A DNA stretch of 64,000 nt, taken from NCBI RefSeq assembly GCF_003391095.1, contig NZ_CP031447.1, positions 434,001 to 498,000 on the forward strand, written 5' to 3'. This document shows positions 1-8,855 of this stretch, piece after piece. The notes beneath the pieces were generated by a model. It was not told the DNA's origin and searched no databases. It saw nothing but the letters and a program-made list of their open reading frames with translations. The position numbers and the translations under genes were made by a program. The stretch is from Austwickia chelonae (GTDB lineage Bacteria > Actinomycetota > Actinomycetes > Actinomycetales > Dermatophilaceae). Positions within the stretch are counted from its first letter, which is position 1, and the number at the start of each line of letters is the position of its first letter.

Positions 1-6
1 TGAAAG

Positions 7-21
7 TAATAATGATTCTCA
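7..21. promoter_or_regulatory. Fur-family (Zur-like) box before the metal-chelate importer
   Basis: The 15-mer TAATAATGATTCTCA matches the actinobacterial Zur-type palindrome TGAAAATGATTTTCA at 12 of 15 positions. It sits 15 bases upstream of the GTG start of the FecCD permease. A related 15-mer lies at 12348-12362 in the RiPP promoter. The match is read from the sequence; assignment to Zur rather than another Fur-family regulator is inferred. Confidence 0.55.
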
Positions 22-36
22 CTCTATGATGGGGCG

Positions 37-1101
37 GTGTCCTCGACCCGCCGCCTCACCCGCAGAGCCCACCTGCTGTCCGTGGTGCTCGCGCTCGCCA
101 TCCCCGTCCTGATCATCGTCTCCGGAGCGACCGGACCACTGAGGACCACCTTCACCGAAGCCGCCCAACTCGTCGCCGGACACCTCGTCCCCGGCCTGAG
201 CTGGATGACCGACGGCAGCCTCAGCCCCGCGCAGGACCAAGCCGTCTGGAACTTCCGACTGCCCCGCACCCTCCTCGCCGGCGTCGTCGGAGCCTGCCTC
301 GCCCTGGCCGGAGCGCTCCTGCAAGCCGTCGTCCGCAACCCCCTCGCCGAGCCCTATGTCCTCGGCGTCTCCTCCGGCGCCGGACTCGGGGCCGTCCTCG
401 TCATCGTCTTCGGCAGCGCTGCTGTCGCCGGTCTCTCCCTGAGCGCCGCCGCCTTCGCCGGGGCCCTCCTGGCCACCGTCCTCGTCCACATCCTGGCCAG
501 CCAGGACGGCATCATCAGCCCCCAGCGACTCATCCTCGCCGGAGTCGCGCTGGGCACTCTCCTCGCTGCCCTGACCAACTACCTCACCATCAGCACCGAA
601 GCCCAGAACGTCTACAGCGTTCTCTACTTCACCCTCGGATCGGTCTCCGGAGCGAACTTCGAGAAAGTCATCTGGCCACTGATCGCCCTCGTCGCCGTCG
701 CCCTCGTCGCCATCAGCCGCAGCCGCGTCCTCAACGCCATGCTCGTCGGCGATGAATCAGCCACATCCCTGGGCGTCGACGTCCAACGCACCCGGCGACT
801 CACCCTGGCCGCCGCCGCCCTCCTCACCGGCACCTCCGTCGCCGTCGCCGGCGGTATCGGCTTCGTCGGCCTGGTCGTCCCCCACGTCACCCGGATCCTC
901 GTCGGCTCCGACCACCGACGTACCCTCCCGGTCACCGTCCTGGCCGGAGCCGTCCTGCTCATGGTCTGCGACCTGCTGGCCCGCACCATCGCCGACCCCG
1001 TCGAGATCCCCATCGGCATCGTCACCGCCGTCCTCGGTGCGCCCTTCTTCCTGTGGATCATGCGCACCGCCGGAGCCGTCCGAGGAGGAATGAACCGATG
1101 A
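37..1101 (+). CDS. FecCD-family ABC transporter permease (metal-chelate/siderophore import)
   Basis: This 354-residue membrane permease belongs to the BtuC/FecCD family, which forms the channel of siderophore, haem and cobalamin importers. The protein is almost entirely hydrophobic, with family hallmarks near residue 90 (FRLPRTLLAGVVGACLALAG), the stretch NPLAEPYVLGVSSGAGLGA, and the coupling region near GFVGLVVPHVTR. Length is normal for the family. The GTG at 37 is the first start in frame; the window edge hides anything further upstream, and the ribosome site is weak. It overlaps the ATPase gene by ATGA and shares an operon with the ATPase and binding protein. A Zur-like box lies directly upstream. 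The exact chelate cannot be read from sequence; zinc- or iron-peptide chelates are both possible. Confidence 0.9.
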   Translation: MSSTRRLTRRAHLLSVVLALAIPVLIIVSGATGPLRTTFTEAAQLVAGHLVPGLSWMTDGSLSPAQDQAVWNFRLPRTLLAGVVGACLALAGALLQAVVRNPLAEPYVLGVSSGAGLGAVLVIVFGSAAVAGLSLSAAAFAGALLATVLVHILASQDGIISPQRLILAGVALGTLLAALTNYLTISTEAQNVYSVLYFTLGSVSGANFEKVIWPLIALVAVALVAISRSRVLNAMLVGDESATSLGVDVQRTRRLTLAAAALLTGTSVAVAGGIGFVGLVVPHVTRILVGSDHRRTLPVTVLAGAVLLMVCDLLARTIADPVEIPIGIVTAVLGAPFFLWIMRTAGAVRGGMNR

Positions 1102-1913
1102 TCCCCGCCACCATGAACATCCAGGGTGTCAGCGTCGATCTCGGCGGTCGCCGCATCGTCGACGACATCACCCTCGACATTCCTTCAGGACGCTGCCTCG
1201 GCCTGCTCGGCCCGAACGGATCCGGAAAATCCACCCTCATCCGGGCCGCCTGCGGCATGACCCGCCCCGCGGTCGGCCGGATCAATATCGACGGCACCGA
1301 CATCGCCACCCTGCGCTCACGCGAACTCGCCAAGCTGGTCGCCGTCATGATCCAAGAACACAGCAGCGACTTCTCCATGCACGTCGAAGAAGTCGTCATG
1401 CTCGGACGCACCCCCCACCAGTCCGGCTTCGGAGCCGACTCCGACCAGGACCGGGACATCGTCGCCGAGGCCCTCGCCGACGTCGAGGCGACCCACCTGG
1501 CCAACCGGATCTTCAGCTCGCTCTCCGGCGGCGAGAAACAACGCGTCCTCCTCGCCCGTGCCTTCGCTCAACAGACCCCGCTGCTCATCCTCGACGAGCC
1601 CACCAACCACCTGGACGTCGGCTACCAGATCGACCTGCTCGAACGGGTCGCCGCGCGCGGGGTCACCGTGCTCGCCGCCCTGCACGACATGAACCTCGCC
1701 GCCCAGTACTGCGACATGCTCGCGCTCTTGGTCGACGGCTCGGTCGCCGCCCACGGAACCCCCGAGGACGTCCTCACCCCGGACACCCTCGACCCGGTCT
1801 TCCGCGTGACCACCCACCACGTCGTCCACCCCCGCACCGGCCGGACGGTCATCGCCGTCGACCGACCCGGGAAAACAGCTCCGATGGCCGCCTCCGGCGT
1901 CGGACCACGATGA
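1098..1913 (+). CDS. ABC transporter ATP-binding protein (FepC/BtuD type)
   Basis: This 271-residue cytoplasmic ATPase powers the FecCD permease encoded just upstream. It carries Walker A GPNGSGKST, a Q-loop at VMIQEHSSDF, the signature LSGGEKQRV, Walker B LLILDEPTNHLD and a switch histidine in ALHDMNLAA. I chose the ATG at 1098 because a strong site, GAGGAGGAA, precedes it at 1082-1090 and it overlaps the permease stop as ATGA, which indicates translational coupling. A longer reading from 1053 lacks support. The end is 41 bases before the binding-protein start. Family role (chelate import) is established; the substrate is inferred from context only. Confidence 0.92.
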   Translation: MIPATMNIQGVSVDLGGRRIVDDITLDIPSGRCLGLLGPNGSGKSTLIRAACGMTRPAVGRINIDGTDIATLRSRELAKLVAVMIQEHSSDFSMHVEEVVMLGRTPHQSGFGADSDQDRDIVAEALADVEATHLANRIFSSLSGGEKQRVLLARAFAQQTPLLILDEPTNHLDVGYQIDLLERVAARGVTVLAALHDMNLAAQYCDMLALLVDGSVAAHGTPEDVLTPDTLDPVFRVTTHHVVHPRTGRTVIAVDRPGKTAPMAASGVGPR

Positions 1914-1954
1914 CCACGCACACTCCACTCTCCACCCCTCCTGAAAGGACCGTC

Positions 1955-2953
1955 ATGGCCCTCGCCCGACCCCGTCCCGGCCTGCTGGCCGCACCGGCCG
2001 TCCTCGTTCTCCTCCTCGCCGGATGCGGGCAGGGCGTCGACAACGCCGGTACGAAATCCTCCTCGAACTCTGCCGCTTCCGTACAGAACTGCGGCAAGAC
2101 GGTGAATCCGGCCAAGACCCCGGAGCGGATCGTCACGATGACCCCCGGGCTGACCGACCTCGTCGTGAAACTCGGTGCGGCCGACAAGATCGTCGGTGAG
2201 GCGCAGAACCGCGCCGGAAAGATCAGCGAAAGCATCACGAACGACAAAGCCCAACTGCTCAGCGACAGCAAACCACCGGCCCGGGAAAAGCTGATGTCGG
2301 TCAACCCCGACCTGGTCCTGGCGCCGACCTCCTACGAATTCAACGCCGAACAAGGCTTCGCCTCCCGGGACCAGTTGTCCCAGGCCGGGGCGAGCTCGTA
2401 CATCTCCACCGGCGGCTGTACGACCCGGCGCGCCTCGGCGACGGTCACCGACACCTTGGAGGACATCAAGAACCTGGGCAAGCTGCTCGGCAAGGAGAAA
2501 GAAGCCAAAGAGCTGGCCGACCGGACGTCCGCCGATCTGGACACGGTCGACAAAGCCGTCGCAGGCAAGAAGAAGCCGACCGTCGTGCAGCTCTTCGTCG
2601 ACGAGGGCAAGATCAGCGCGATCGGCGCCGGAGTCGAGTACGACATCATCAAACGGGCCGGTGGGGACAATCAGTTCACACCGACCGACGAAGAGTTCAA
2701 GAAGTTCTTCGCCGCCGCGATCTCCCCGGAGACCCTCCTGGCGAAGAATCCCGACGCCATCGTCTTCGCGACGCAGACCCCCGAGCTGGGTGCGAAGGCC
2801 CGTGACTACCTGGTCGCCACCTTCCCGCAGGTGACCGCGGTCAAGGAGAACCGCCTGGTCAACCTGAAATCCACCGATGTGATGCCCGGTGTGCTGGGGA
2901 ACGTCGACGCGGTCAAAGCCGTCGCGAAGGGCCTGTACCCTGACGCCCTGTGA
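1955..2953 (+). CDS. Lipoprotein substrate-binding protein of metal-chelate importer
   Basis: This 332-residue protein is the extracellular receptor of the importer (FepB/BtuF superfamily, periplasmic-binding type). The N-terminus is a lipoprotein signal: basic RPRPG, a hydrophobic segment and the lipobox LLAGC near residue 24. The mature part contains PERIVTMTPGLTDLVVKLG and a central helix followed by a second lobe (KKPTVVQLFVDEG, GGDNQF), as expected. Two conserved-looking cysteines (NCGKT and STGGC) may form a disulfide. The start at 1955 was preferred over 1910 because GAAAGGA precedes it and it puts the signal at the terminus. Ligand is unknown; the shared Zur-like box with the nearby RiPP operon suggests a peptide-metal complex. 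Confidence 0.88.
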   Translation: MALARPRPGLLAAPAVLVLLLAGCGQGVDNAGTKSSSNSAASVQNCGKTVNPAKTPERIVTMTPGLTDLVVKLGAADKIVGEAQNRAGKISESITNDKAQLLSDSKPPAREKLMSVNPDLVLAPTSYEFNAEQGFASRDQLSQAGASSYISTGGCTTRRASATVTDTLEDIKNLGKLLGKEKEAKELADRTSADLDTVDKAVAGKKKPTVVQLFVDEGKISAIGAGVEYDIIKRAGGDNQFTPTDEEFKKFFAAAISPETLLAKNPDAIVFATQTPELGAKARDYLVATFPQVTAVKENRLVNLKSTDVMPGVLGNVDAVKAVAKGLYPDAL

Positions 2954-2960
2954 CCCGGAC

Positions 2961-3018
2961 GTCGAAGAGCGGTGGGGGCCGCGACCGTTCACGGTCGCGG
3001 CCCCCACCGCTCTTCGAC
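2961..3018. terminator. Long perfect hairpin, bidirectional terminator
   Basis: Two 28-base arms (2961-2988 and 2991-3018) are perfectly complementary around a 2-base loop. It lies 8 bases after the binding-protein stop and 38 bases before the end of the convergent CPBP gene, so it can stop both transcripts. No clear T-run follows. Confidence 0.75.
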
Positions 3019-3056
3019 TGCTGTCCCGGCAACCACTCGGTGGTGCCGGAAAGGGG

Positions 3057-3758
3057 TCAGGAACCCAAGGAGAAGGCCATCATGTCCCAGCCGGCGTGAG
3101 CGGCGGCCCCGGGCCAGAGTTTCCGGGTGCTTCGGCGCAGGAAGTAGAACAGGCTTCCCAGCAGGGCGCTTGCGAAGAACTGGATGATCACCGTGCCGAT
3201 CGGTACCCCGATGAAGGCATTGGGCAGATGCCAGGAACCGAAGAGCAGGCAGCTGAAGAGCGCGGTGTGCAATTCGCTGAAACCGCCACGGCGCATCTCG
3301 TCGATGACGAAGCCCCGGCAGACGAGCTCTTCGACGTATCCGACGGCGCAGAGTGTCACCACAGCGGCCAGGGCCAAGGGGGCCTTGCCCTGGAAGATAT
3401 TGCCGATCTGGAAGAAGACTCCGGCGACCGCACCGACCACGGGGATGACAGCGAGCCCGTACATCCACTTCGGGGCCTGGGGAACGCTGGTGGGTTCACG
3501 CCACAGCCGGTGGAAAGTGCCCCGGCGGAGGAGGAAGTAGGTCGCGATGATGCTGATGGTGATCATCGGGATGCCGAGCCGCAGGATGAAGAGTCGTGCG
3601 TCCTTACCGGCTTCCTCATAGGTGCCCGGAGCGAAAAGGCTGAAGAACAAGGAGACCGCGATCCAGGTGAGGCACAGCCCCATGGTGATCAGGGCGACCT
3701 TCAGCGGGGGGTACGGCGCTGGCGTGCGTTGCTCGGTGCGATAGGAGGGGATGGTCAT
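3057..3758 (-). CDS. CPBP-family (CAAX/SagE-like) intramembrane protease
   Basis: This 233-residue integral membrane protein belongs to the CPBP (Abi) family of glutamate-type intramembrane proteases. Family motifs are visible: EELVCRG with E143, E144 and R148, then FGSWH with H177, then HAGWD with H221; the last motif usually ends in N, so D is a variant. About six to seven membrane segments are predicted by eye. Members sit in bacteriocin clusters as immunity proteins or, as SagE in streptolysin S clusters, as the putative leader peptidase. Here it is the last gene of the leftward RiPP operon, 269 bases from the second exporter gene. A leader-cleavage or self-immunity role is therefore inferred. 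The start has AGGACAG upstream. Confidence 0.8.
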   Translation of the reverse strand: MTIPSYRTEQRTPAPYPPLKVALITMGLCLTWIAVSLFFSLFAPGTYEEAGKDARLFILRLGIPMITISIIATYFLLRRGTFHRLWREPTSVPQAPKWMYGLAVIPVVGAVAGVFFQIGNIFQGKAPLALAAVVTLCAVGYVEELVCRGFVIDEMRRGGFSELHTALFSCLLFGSWHLPNAFIGVPIGTVIIQFFASALLGSLFYFLRRSTRKLWPGAAAHAGWDMMAFSLGS

Positions 3759-4027
3759 GAGGTCTGTCCTGAAGGTCGTTGTGGGTGTGGGAATGTCCGT
3801 CCGAGTGCGGGGAAGTCCGGACGGTGGAGGCAGGAGAGGCTGGCAATCTTCTCGACCGGAGGAGTGGACGGCGTGGCGTCGAGCGCCTGCCTCGCAGCCA
3901 TGGACATGGCATATATGATGCGCGATGAACCTGACGGTTCACCGGGCGCCTACTGGGATACGACTGGAAACTTCCGAAACAAATCTGGGTATATCACCGG
4001 AAAGTCACCCCCAGCCTGGGACAGAGC

Positions 4028-5743
4028 TCAGCTCGCCACGCCCCCGTCCGGCCCCGCAAAGCCACCCAGACGCACCACCCGGTCCATCGCCGACACCGTC
4101 GACTCCCGGTGGGAGACCACCACCACCGTCGTACTCCGATCCGTCGAACACAACCGCTCCAGGACATCGGCCTCCGTCCGGGCATCCAGACCCGACGTGG
4201 TCTCGTCCAGCACCAAGATCGACGGCTCCTGCGCCCACGCCCGCGCCAAGGCCAACCGAGCTCGCTGCCCACCCGACAAGGACAGCCCGCCCTCGCCGAC
4301 CACCGTGTCCAGACCCTCGGACCATCGAGGGCCCTCCAACACCAGCCCGGCCCGCTCCAAAGAAGCCACGACCAGCTCTTCCGAAGCATCCGGACGCCCC
4401 AGTCGCACATTGTCCCGCACCGTGCCATGCACCACCGTCGACTCCTGATCGACCACCGCGATCCGGCGACAACGCACCGCAGAAGGCACCTCGGCCAAGG
4501 ACACCCGCTCGCCGCCGAGCGTCGACAGCAACACCGACCCCGCATCAGGTACCCACACCCCCGACAACACATTCACCACCGTGCTCTTCCCGCACCCCGA
4601 CGGGCCCACCAGAGCAATCCGTTCGCCCGGCTGCACCACCACCTCGGGAATCCGCACCGTCTCCTGCGGAAAGACCACCTCCACGCCCTCCACGGCCAGA
4701 CCCCACGGACCGTCCCCGACCTTCACCGGTGACACCGGCTCAGGCAATCCCTCCACCGGCAACGCAATACCCTCGACGACCCGCCCAGCAGCCGCTCGCA
4801 AAGGCTGCAGCCGCGTCACCGTCGTCGCCGCCTCCGCCACCGGACCCAACAAGGCCAGAGCGCCGACCGTCACCGCCGACGCCACCGGCCCCGACAGACC
4901 GGACCCGCTCGACACCACCAGGACCACCAGGACCGCGACCAGGACCAACACCTCACGTACCTGGTCCTGACGTTGCTGATGCATCTCCACCCGGGCCCGC
5001 GCCCGATCGGCACGACCCCCGGCCGCCACCACGTCCTCCACGCAGCGATCCACCACCTGATGGGCGATCACCTCCCGGGACGCGCCGAAGACATCCACCG
5101 TCACCGCCGCCAAGGACTCCTTCGCCGACAAGGCCTGCTCACCCAGCACCCGAGCCCGACGAGCCCCGAGCGACCCCGCGACCACCAGGGCCGATGCCGC
5201 CGCCGGCAGCACCACGGCCAATGGCCCCGACACCGTTGCCGCCACCGCCGTACCGCCCACCAGGAGCACCCCCGCCGAGGCCAGCTGCGGCACCGTGTGG
5301 GCGTAGAAGAACTCCAAGGTCTCCACATCACCCATCGCCGTCGACGCCAGACGACCCGTGTGCTGCCCCGGCGAGCGCCGTGGCACGCCCCGGGAGAAAC
5401 CACCGAAAAGCGCAGCCCGCAGATGAGCCAGTACTCGATAGGCCACGTCGTGGGAGAGGTCCATCTCGTGCCAGGTCAACAGCATCCGGGAGATGATCAA
5501 CATCACGCCTGCCGCCCACAACCACCAGGGCGGCAGGGCCCGGCTGACCACCGCCTCCGCCACGGCCCAGGTCAACAACACCGACTGTCCCACCAGCAGC
5601 AGCCGGGCCAGGACGTCCACCGCCAAGGTCCAGGCCAAGGCCCGACGCTCAGGGCGGAGCCACGGCAACAACGCCCACAGCGGGTCCCTGCGGTTCTCGG
5701 ACGACTCGGACAACCCCGGCGACACCGGTGACGAAAATGTCAT
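4028..5743 (-). CDS. ABC exporter half-molecule (membrane domain plus ATPase), second subunit
   Basis: This 571-residue protein joins an N-terminal six-helix exporter domain (roughly residues 25-300) to a C-terminal ATPase with Walker A GPSGCGKST, signature LSLSGGQRA and Walker B ILVLDETTSGLD. The layout matches CydC-type heterodimeric exporters. The ATG at 5743 overlaps the stop of the upstream exporter gene as ATGA, so the two are translationally coupled and presumably form a heterodimer. The open frame extends further upstream, but that extension has no membrane-protein character and overlaps the partner gene. In a RiPP operon the natural substrate is the modified peptide. Glutathione/cysteine export by true CydDC is less likely because no cydAB genes are nearby. 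Confidence 0.85.
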   Translation of the reverse strand: MTFSSPVSPGLSESSENRRDPLWALLPWLRPERRALAWTLAVDVLARLLLVGQSVLLTWAVAEAVVSRALPPWWLWAAGVMLIISRMLLTWHEMDLSHDVAYRVLAHLRAALFGGFSRGVPRRSPGQHTGRLASTAMGDVETLEFFYAHTVPQLASAGVLLVGGTAVAATVSGPLAVVLPAAASALVVAGSLGARRARVLGEQALSAKESLAAVTVDVFGASREVIAHQVVDRCVEDVVAAGGRADRARARVEMHQQRQDQVREVLVLVAVLVVLVVSSGSGLSGPVASAVTVGALALLGPVAEAATTVTRLQPLRAAAGRVVEGIALPVEGLPEPVSPVKVGDGPWGLAVEGVEVVFPQETVRIPEVVVQPGERIALVGPSGCGKSTVVNVLSGVWVPDAGSVLLSTLGGERVSLAEVPSAVRCRRIAVVDQESTVVHGTVRDNVRLGRPDASEELVVASLERAGLVLEGPRWSEGLDTVVGEGGLSLSGGQRARLALARAWAQEPSILVLDETTSGLDARTEADVLERLCSTDRSTTVVVVSHRESTVSAMDRVVRLGGFAGPDGGVAS

Positions 5744-7413
5744 CGCCGTACACCCTCCAGATCGAGTACCTCGTCGCACGCCGCCAAGGCATCTGCCTGA
5801 TGCGCCGTCACCACCACCACTCGCCGCGCCGACTCGCGCACCAAGGTCTGCATCACCGTCGCGGATCGTTCGGCGTCCAAAGCACTCGTCGGCTCGTCCA
5901 GCACCATCACCGGACGGTCCGAGACCAAAGCCCGTGCGATGGCCAGACGTTGCCGCTGCCCGCCGGACAGCGACCGCCCCCCCTCGGCCAGTACATGATC
6001 CAGGCCGCGCTCGGCCAGCTCCGGAGCCGCCGCCGCGGCCAAAGCCTGCAGCAGGGTCTCGTCCGAAGTCCCCGGCCGGGCTGCGACCAGGAGGTTCTCC
6101 CGGATCGTCCCGGCCAGGAAGACCGGATGCTGTGAGACCACTGCGACATCCTCCGGTCGAGGCGCCCGCTCCCCGTCGGAACATTCCACGACGACACGTC
6201 CACCTGTCGGTGATAACAAGCCGCTCACGATGTCGAGCAAGGTCGACTTACCGACTCCGGACGGCCCGGCCACCCCCACCACCTGACCCTGCAACGGCCA
6301 ATGCGCCGAGACCCCGGACAGCACCGGGGTGCCATCCGGCCAGGAGAAGGAGACCCCCTCGATCCGGACTGCCCGGATATCCTCGGCCTGGGCACGCCGA
6401 GCAAGGTCCTCCGACTCTCCGGTGCGCGCGAGGACCCCGGCCACCCCCTCCGGCAGCGCCTTGTCCACCTGGCTCATGAAGGACAGGCCCACATATCCCG
6501 AATGCCATTGACGGGCCAGATCACGCACCGGCCGGAAGATCTCCGAAGCCAACATCAACACCATGAACGGTGTCACCTGCGACCAGAATCCGGCCCCGCC
6601 GGGCAGCGAACCACCCGCCGCGACCACTGCCGCACACAGCCCGGACGCCACCACCCCGACCTGCACACCGCCGTCGATGACCGCCGTGCTCGCCAGGGAC
6701 ACCCGCATCGCCCGCACCGTCGCCCGATGCAGCGCCTGCGAACGCTCCTCCAGGAGCCGACGGCGACGCTCCACCGCGCCCACCGCCCGCAACAGGCGCA
6801 TACTGCGCAGGCTCTCCAACAGATCCGCCGACAGGCCCTCGTAGGTGTCGCTGTGCTCACCGCCACGGCGCGTCATCAACCTGTCCCACCAGCGTGGGCC
6901 GGCCACTGCGATGAGCACCCCCACCGCCGCCACCACTCCGACCGCGGGGTAGGCCGAGCCCACCACCATGATCAACAACGGCGGCATCACCCACACCTGT
7001 ACCACGTGCGGGATGTACAACGAGACGTACTTGTCGACCCCGTCGACCCCGTCGGTGGCCGCCAACATCCGGGCCCCCATCCGATCCTGCGCGTCATGCA
7101 GGCGCTCAGGGACCAGGCAGGCCCGCAGCACCCCCCGACGCAGGTCGGTGCGAACTGCTTCGCCCAACCGCAGAGCTGAGCGAACCTGCCATTCCCGCAG
7201 TAGTGCTCGCACCGTCAGGCATATGACCACCCCGACCGCGCCGGCCACGACCCGGTCGTGGTCACCGGCGACCACTGCGGCCAGAGAGACCGACAGGGCC
7301 ACGGCCTGAACCCACCAGGACACGGTGATCAGGCACAACAAGGCGGTCGTGAGGGTGAGCCGTCCCCGGTGGGGGCGGACCGCGAGCCAGAGACGCTGGT
7401 CGATCATCGACAT
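5740..7413 (-). CDS. ABC exporter half-molecule (membrane domain plus ATPase), first subunit
   Basis: This 557-residue exporter subunit has an N-terminal transmembrane region (about residues 15-300) followed by an ATPase with Walker A GPSGVGKST, signature SLSGGQRQRLAIARAL and Walker B PVMVLDEPTSALD. It is coupled by ATGA overlap to the second exporter gene. I placed the start at 7413 (MSMIDQRLWLAV), where AAGGA precedes the ATG; an in-frame extension to 7548 is arginine-rich and overlaps the dehydrogenase gene. It lies 16 bases downstream of the SagB-like gene, so it is part of the RiPP operon and is inferred to export the mature peptide across the cell membrane. Confidence 0.85.
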   Translation of the reverse strand: MSMIDQRLWLAVRPHRGRLTLTTALLCLITVSWWVQAVALSVSLAAVVAGDHDRVVAGAVGVVICLTVRALLREWQVRSALRLGEAVRTDLRRGVLRACLVPERLHDAQDRMGARMLAATDGVDGVDKYVSLYIPHVVQVWVMPPLLIMVVGSAYPAVGVVAAVGVLIAVAGPRWWDRLMTRRGGEHSDTYEGLSADLLESLRSMRLLRAVGAVERRRRLLEERSQALHRATVRAMRVSLASTAVIDGGVQVGVVASGLCAAVVAAGGSLPGGAGFWSQVTPFMVLMLASEIFRPVRDLARQWHSGYVGLSFMSQVDKALPEGVAGVLARTGESEDLARRAQAEDIRAVRIEGVSFSWPDGTPVLSGVSAHWPLQGQVVGVAGPSGVGKSTLLDIVSGLLSPTGGRVVVECSDGERAPRPEDVAVVSQHPVFLAGTIRENLLVAARPGTSDETLLQALAAAAAPELAERGLDHVLAEGGRSLSGGQRQRLAIARALVSDRPVMVLDEPTSALDAERSATVMQTLVRESARRVVVVTAHQADALAACDEVLDLEGVRR

Positions 7414-7429
7414 CCTTCGCTTCCCGCGA

Positions 7430-8785
7430 TCACGGCCAGACCGCCAAGGCCAGCACCGGCGGCACCGTGCCGTCGGACGTCCACCCGGCCACGACCCGGG
7501 ACGAGGAACGGCCCAGCCGACCCTCCGCCGAACCCGTCCGTCCGGCATGGACGTGCGCAGTCAATGCTGCCGCTTCCATCGCCGCGACCCAGTGGACCTC
7601 GGCCCGGTCGAGGAGAGCAGCAGCCGAAACCTCCGGGCGGTCCTGGACCGCCCAATGCACGAGTACCGGGGCCTGTCCTACCCACCGCTGCCCGGAACAG
7701 CGTGCCGACAGTCCCGCCCGGAAAGGGTCGTCGGTCGAGGTGACCTGAGGGCGGCAAGAAGAGCGGGCGAAGAGCCCGTCGACGTGGTCGACGAGCTCTT
7801 TTATCCAGGACAGTCCATCGGCGTCACGCTCGTCCCCGGCACCGACCGTGGCATGCCAGGGGTCGGCGCTGCGGCGGGAACACAACTGGGAGGTGTCCAA
7901 CGCCGGAAGCCACCCGTGACCGGTCAACTCCACCGGATCCGGCCAGGGCAGTAGTGTCGTCCGCTCGGACAGCCCCGGAAGCAGGCGCGGGACACGCTCC
8001 TCCGCACGAACCGGGGACACCAGCGAGGACCCCGCGAGTGGAGCACGCCCCCGGACGGCAGCCCCATCCATGTCGTCGACGGCCCGCCCCGTCCCGTCGG
8101 CTCCGGCGCCCAGCACGACCCGGGCCGTCATCAGCTCCGGAGCGCTGCCCGGCCAACGGTCCATCCACCGCCGATAACCAGGCAACCCCAAGACATCAGC
8201 CGCACCGGACACGTCCGGCCGCCACCGGGCCGCCACCGAGGCCTCCTCGGCCAGCACTCCCAACCAGCACACCGCGAAGGCGGTATCTGCGATGAGCAAT
8301 GGCGGACACCGGTGCCCGTACCGGCCCCACGGCCGCTGCGGCAACACCGAGAAGACGACCTCGGCGCCCGCTGCCAGACCCGCCCTGGCGTCACCTGGCA
8401 GAACTTGCTCGGACCGGGCCACGAAATCGCCCGTATCACCTTGGAAGGCGTACGTCCCCGGTGGGAGGTCACAGCCTGATCCGCAGATCACATGCGCCGT
8501 CACCGGCTGGCAGCCACCGGCCGAAGGCACTGCCCGCAGCGGTGTCGACAACAGCGTGCCCCGGGCATCCCGGTGGCATTCCTCGCTGTACAACAACTCC
8601 CGCAACCATCGCCCCACCGGGAGCTGAGCCTGCGCAGCCGGTAGCACCCCCGGACCGGACCATCGAGCAGTCCGAGGTCCAGGCGGGCGAGGACCGCCCG
8701 GATCGCGGGCGTCGAAAGCCCCGGCCAACAAGCCCGCGCTCGCATCTGCCGTGCTGGCGGGACGGACCGGGGGAAGGACGGACAT
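7430..8785 (-). CDS. SagB-like FMN dehydrogenase of RiPP pathway (divergent)
   Basis: This 451-residue protein looks like a SagB/ThcOx-type nitroreductase-fold oxidase, which turns azolines made by YcaO enzymes into azoles. Support is moderate: the segment RPWGRYGHRCPPLLIADTAF resembles the SagB stretch in which a YG(L)RGYR-type motif precedes a helix over the flavin, and an arginine- and leucine-rich N-terminal segment, VGRWLRELLYSEE, is also SagB-like. Length is greater than a single-domain SagB (about 250-300), so it may hold two nitroreductase-like halves. Start at 8785 follows GGGAAGGAC. It lies between the YcaO and exporter genes. An inactive or specialised member is possible because the C-terminal half is poorly recognisable. 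Confidence 0.6.
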   Translation of the reverse strand: MSVLPPVRPASTADASAGLLAGAFDARDPGGPRPPGPRTARWSGPGVLPAAQAQLPVGRWLRELLYSEECHRDARGTLLSTPLRAVPSAGGCQPVTAHVICGSGCDLPPGTYAFQGDTGDFVARSEQVLPGDARAGLAAGAEVVFSVLPQRPWGRYGHRCPPLLIADTAFAVCWLGVLAEEASVAARWRPDVSGAADVLGLPGYRRWMDRWPGSAPELMTARVVLGAGADGTGRAVDDMDGAAVRGRAPLAGSSLVSPVRAEERVPRLLPGLSERTTLLPWPDPVELTGHGWLPALDTSQLCSRRSADPWHATVGAGDERDADGLSWIKELVDHVDGLFARSSCRPQVTSTDDPFRAGLSARCSGQRWVGQAPVLVHWAVQDRPEVSAAALLDRAEVHWVAAMEAAALTAHVHAGRTGSAEGRLGRSSSRVVAGWTSDGTVPPVLALAVWP

Positions 8786-8855
8786 GGCACGGACCTCACA
8801 GAACTCAAGAGGACGACGACGGAAGGCAGATCTCGGCCGGGCGACACCACCCCGG

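Noticed and set aside
2889-4448. Long plus-strand reading frames across 3-6 kb (for example 519 and 523 codons)
   Set aside because: They are shadows of the minus-strand CPBP and exporter genes. The translations are Pro/Arg-rich and show no domain features, whereas the minus-strand genes have complete motifs.
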